Positions 6,867-8,853 of a stretch of 8,853 nucleotides of DNA are shown in pieces. Origin of the DNA: JACZWL01 sp046756445 (lineage in GTDB: Bacteria > Pseudomonadota > Gammaproteobacteria > Steroidobacterales > Woeseiaceae); the NCBI GenBank assembly GCA_046756445.1, contig JBHHWI010000118.1:1-8853 (forward strand), in the 5' to 3' direction. The notes below the pieces were generated by a model. That model did not search any database and was not told where the DNA came from. It was given only the letters and a program-made list of their open reading frames with translations. The number at the start of each line of letters is the position of its first letter. Within the stretch, counting starts at the first letter, position 1. The position numbers and the translations under genes were made by a program.

Positions 6867-8114
6867 ATGACGCACCGTTTCGAAACGTGGATCGGAACGC
6901 GATACGTGCGGGCGCGGACGAGCAATCGATTCGTGTCCCTGATATCCGCGATATCGATGCTGGGGATTGCGATCGCCGTTGCCGTTCTGATCATCGTCCT
7001 GTCGGTCGTGAACGGATTCGAGCGGGAACTCAGGGACCGCCTGTTGCTGATGTCGTCGCACGCAAACATCGAGGATCCCGGGGACGGCTTCGGAGACTGG
7101 CCAAAGCGCGTCGCCGACGCCACGGCGAATCCCTCGGTCACGGCCGCCGCGCCCTATGTCAATGGTCAGGCACTGGCGGTATCCGGAGAGAATCTCAGCG
7201 GTATCGAATTGCGAGGCATCGACCCCGAACTCGAGAACGCCGTGTCCGGCGTTGCCGGCGTGGTAACGGACGGCAGTCTGTCCAGCCTCGAGGAGCGCAG
7301 CTTTCGTATCGTCCTGGGCAGCGAGCTGGCCTCCGCGCTGGCCGTGGATATCGGGGACAAGCTTACCGTGGCGCTGGCACAGGGCATCGTCACACCGGCC
7401 GGAGTCATGCCGAGAACCCGGCGATTCAGCGTGTCGGGTATCTACCGCGTCGGTATGTATGAATTCGACCGAAGGCTCGCATTCGTCCATCTCGCAGACG
7501 CGCAACGACTTTATCGCAAGGGAAACACGGTGAACGGGATACGCCTCGCGGTGACTGATATTTACGCCGCGCCCGCAATCGTGCGAGAGGTCGCGCTCGA
7601 CGCGGGAGGCGGCGTGCTGGTCAGTGACTGGACCCGACGGCACGTGAATTTTTTTCGCTCCATTCAGATTACCAAGTCAATCCTGTTCGTAATCCTGCTT
7701 CTGGTCGTCGCGGTCGCGGCGTTCAACATCGTATCGACACTGGTGATGGTGGTGAAGGACAAGCAATCCGACATTGCAATTCTCAGAACGGCAGGTGCCA
7801 ACCCGTCCAGTATTCTGAGAATATTCATCACGCAGGGGAGCATCATCGGCATCGTTGGAACCCTGGCGGGCGTCGCCCTCGGTGTGCTGTTTACCGTGAA
7901 TCTGGAGACCATCGTCGCGTTCATGGAATCGGCTTTCGGCATCAAGTTTCTGGCGGCCGACGTGTATTTCATCAGCGACCTGCCGGCGGACCTGCGCATG
8001 CCCGATGTCCTTAGGGTCGGTGCCATCGCGCTGGTTCTGGCGCTGGTGTCGACGATGTATCCGGCCTGGCGCGGCGCGCGCACGATGCCGGCCGAGGCGT
8101 TGCGTTATGAGTGA
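6867..8114 (+). CDS. lolC/E: Lipoprotein-releasing ABC transporter permease, LolC/LolE family (second copy, with Hook motif)
   Basis: This 415-residue protein is paralogous to its upstream neighbour, with the same four-TM plan (TM1 about 24-47, TM2 about 270-296, TM3 about 317-345, TM4 about 380-398) and the same C-terminal PAEALRYE. SDIAILRTAGA (301-311) is the likely LolD contact. The periplasmic domain contains TPAGVMPRTRRF (176-187), which matches the LolC Hook hairpin that recruits LolA, so functionally this looks like the LolC-type subunit. Other parts (AAPYVN..ALAVSGENLSGIELRGIDP, FNIVSTLVMVVKDK) resemble both LolC and LolE. The ATG lies 4 nt after the preceding stop, with a GAGGT about 12 nt upstream, suggesting translational coupling. 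It overlaps lolD by 8 nt. Confidence 0.93.
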   Translation: MTHRFETWIGTRYVRARTSNRFVSLISAISMLGIAIAVAVLIIVLSVVNGFERELRDRLLLMSSHANIEDPGDGFGDWPKRVADATANPSVTAAAPYVNGQALAVSGENLSGIELRGIDPELENAVSGVAGVVTDGSLSSLEERSFRIVLGSELASALAVDIGDKLTVALAQGIVTPAGVMPRTRRFSVSGIYRVGMYEFDRRLAFVHLADAQRLYRKGNTVNGIRLAVTDIYAAPAIVREVALDAGGGVLVSDWTRRHVNFFRSIQITKSILFVILLLVVAVAAFNIVSTLVMVVKDKQSDIAILRTAGANPSSILRIFITQGSIIGIVGTLAGVALGVLFTVNLETIVAFMESAFGIKFLAADVYFISDLPADLRMPDVLRVGAIALVLALVSTMYPAWRGARTMPAEALRYE

Positions 8115-8790
8115 GCCTGTACTGGAGGGCAGCGCCATCGTGCGGCGATTCGAGGAGGGCGGATCGACACTCGAGGTCCTCAGTGGTGTTGATCTGAGCG
8201 TCGGGGCGGCAGAGAGGCTGGCAATCGTCGGTGCGTCGGGATCGGGCAAGACAACCCTGCTGCAGATAATGGGCGGTCTCGACACGCCCACGTCCGGTGA
8301 AGTGCGGGTCGACGGGCAGTCGATGCATGCGATCAGCGAGCGCCGGAAGGGCGAGTTGAGGAATCGCTACATCGGATTCGTCTACCAATTCCATCACCTG
8401 CTTCCGGAGTTCTCGGCGCAGGAGAATGTCGCCATGCCGCTCATGATCCGGAGAACCAGGCGGGAAGACGCGTTCGATCGGGCGCGTGCGTTGCTTGGCA
8501 GAGTAGGCTTGAGCGAGAGGCTGACCCACAAACCCGGCGAGTTATCGGGCGGCGAGCGACAGCGGGCCGCTGTTGCCCGCGCGCTGATCACCCGGCCGAA
8601 GCTCGTCCTTGCCGACGAGCCTACCGGCAACCTCGACGCCGGCAACGGCGAGCACGTCCTTCAACTGATGCTCGAACTCAATCGCGAACTGAATACCAGC
8701 CTGGTTCTGGTCACGCATGACCACTCGATTGCGAGACGGATGGACCGGATCATGTTGCTCGAAAACGGACGCTTGCAGCCGTTCGGCTAG
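8107..8790 (+). CDS. lolD: LolD, ATPase of the lipoprotein-releasing ABC transporter
   Basis: This 227-residue cytoplasmic ATPase powers the two permeases encoded just upstream (E. coli LolD 233). All ABC motifs are present: Walker A GASGSGKT (42-49), Q-loop Gln94 in FVYQFHHLLPEFSAQENV, signature LSGGE (146-150), Walker B LVLADE (166-171), D-loop GNLD, and switch His204 in LVTHDH. FHHLLPEFSAQENVAMP is typical of the LolD/MacB group, and with the permease neighbours it indicates LolD. The frame is open further upstream inside the permease gene, but the ATG at 8107 gives the family-length N-terminus and has CGAGG 9 nt before it. It overlaps the permease gene by 8 nt. The TAG stop lies in the CTAG where a mobile-element end begins. 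Confidence 0.95.
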   Translation: MSEPVLEGSAIVRRFEEGGSTLEVLSGVDLSVGAAERLAIVGASGSGKTTLLQIMGGLDTPTSGEVRVDGQSMHAISERRKGELRNRYIGFVYQFHHLLPEFSAQENVAMPLMIRRTRREDAFDRARALLGRVGLSERLTHKPGELSGGERQRAAVARALITRPKLVLADEPTGNLDAGNGEHVLQLMLELNRELNTSLVLVTHDHSIARRMDRIMLLENGRLQPFG

Positions 8791-8853
8791 CCTGAACTTT
8801 GCACGAGACCGCCCGAGATCATTGACAACGTTATGATTTCAATACGGATGACG
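8787..8853. mobile_element. End of a second, diverged copy of the element (cut by window edge)
   Basis: Starting at the CTAG that contains the lolD stop, 8791-8819 matches 4916-4944 at 27 of 29 bases. The next 34 bases align without gaps at 21 of 34. On the minus strand the aligned stretch is open and ends ISGGLVQSSG-stop, paralleling the frame in the first element. The outer bases are more conserved than the inner ones, as expected if the ends are transposase-binding sites. It could be a full insertion sequence with its transposase gene running toward lolD, or another short derivative; the window ends before this can be seen. Confidence 0.7.

Noticed and set aside
5653..8083. Long minus-strand open frames opposite the lol permeases
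   Set aside because: They mirror the codon structure of the permeases and show no recognisable protein family.
8005..8106. Upstream extension of the lolD frame within the second permease
   Set aside because: It overlaps coding sequence of the permease, is arginine-rich shadow sequence, and LolD proteins start where the ATG at 8107 is.
1..8853. CRISPR array, rRNA or tRNA genes, prophage or toxin-antitoxin genes
   Set aside because: No regularly spaced repeats, structural RNA signatures or matching protein motifs were seen on either strand.

Overview
The window is GC-rich (about 60% by eye) and carries genes typical of a gammaproteobacterium: mfd with csiV directly behind it, and a lolC/E-lolC/E-lolD lipoprotein-export operon. 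CsiV (PF10972) together with a complete Lol exporter points to a Gram-negative gammaproteobacterium. The sequence gives no firm basis for a genus.

Layout. (1) 1-516, plus strand: the 3' end of a gene for a GGDEF-type domain whose catalytic motif has degenerated. Its TAG stop lies in the same CTAG palindrome as the stop of the converging csiV. (2) 513-4827, minus strand: mfd (transcription-repair coupling factor, full length, GTG start) followed after 7 nt by csiV (peptidoglycan-binding periplasmic protein), almost certainly one transcript. (3) 4912-5159: a short inserted element with perfect 22-bp terminal inverted repeats. It is probably a non-autonomous derivative of an insertion sequence, lying between mfd and the next minus-strand gene. 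(4) 5156-5455, minus strand: a small secreted protein resembling the SmpA/OmlA (BamE-like) fold. (5) 5456-5617: a divergent promoter region. (6) 5618-8790, plus strand: two LolC/LolE-family permeases and the LolD ATPase, tightly coupled. (7) 8787-8853: one end of a second, diverged relative of the element, cut by the window edge.

How they work together. The plus-strand operon encodes the inner-membrane machine that extracts mature lipoproteins and passes them to LolA. CsiV and the small secreted protein act in the same envelope compartment, CsiV in cell-wall synthesis. Mfd is a cytoplasmic DNA-repair translocase.

The most interesting signal is the element and its target. CTAG occurs only five times in the window. 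Three of these sites bound the element ends. Four contain the TAG stop codon of a host gene, and the fifth is the other flank of the complete element. Insertion at CTAG regenerates the host stop codon, so these insertions leave the neighbouring genes intact. The element's own reading frame also appears to end on a stop supplied by CTAG, a strategy known from IS870-type elements.
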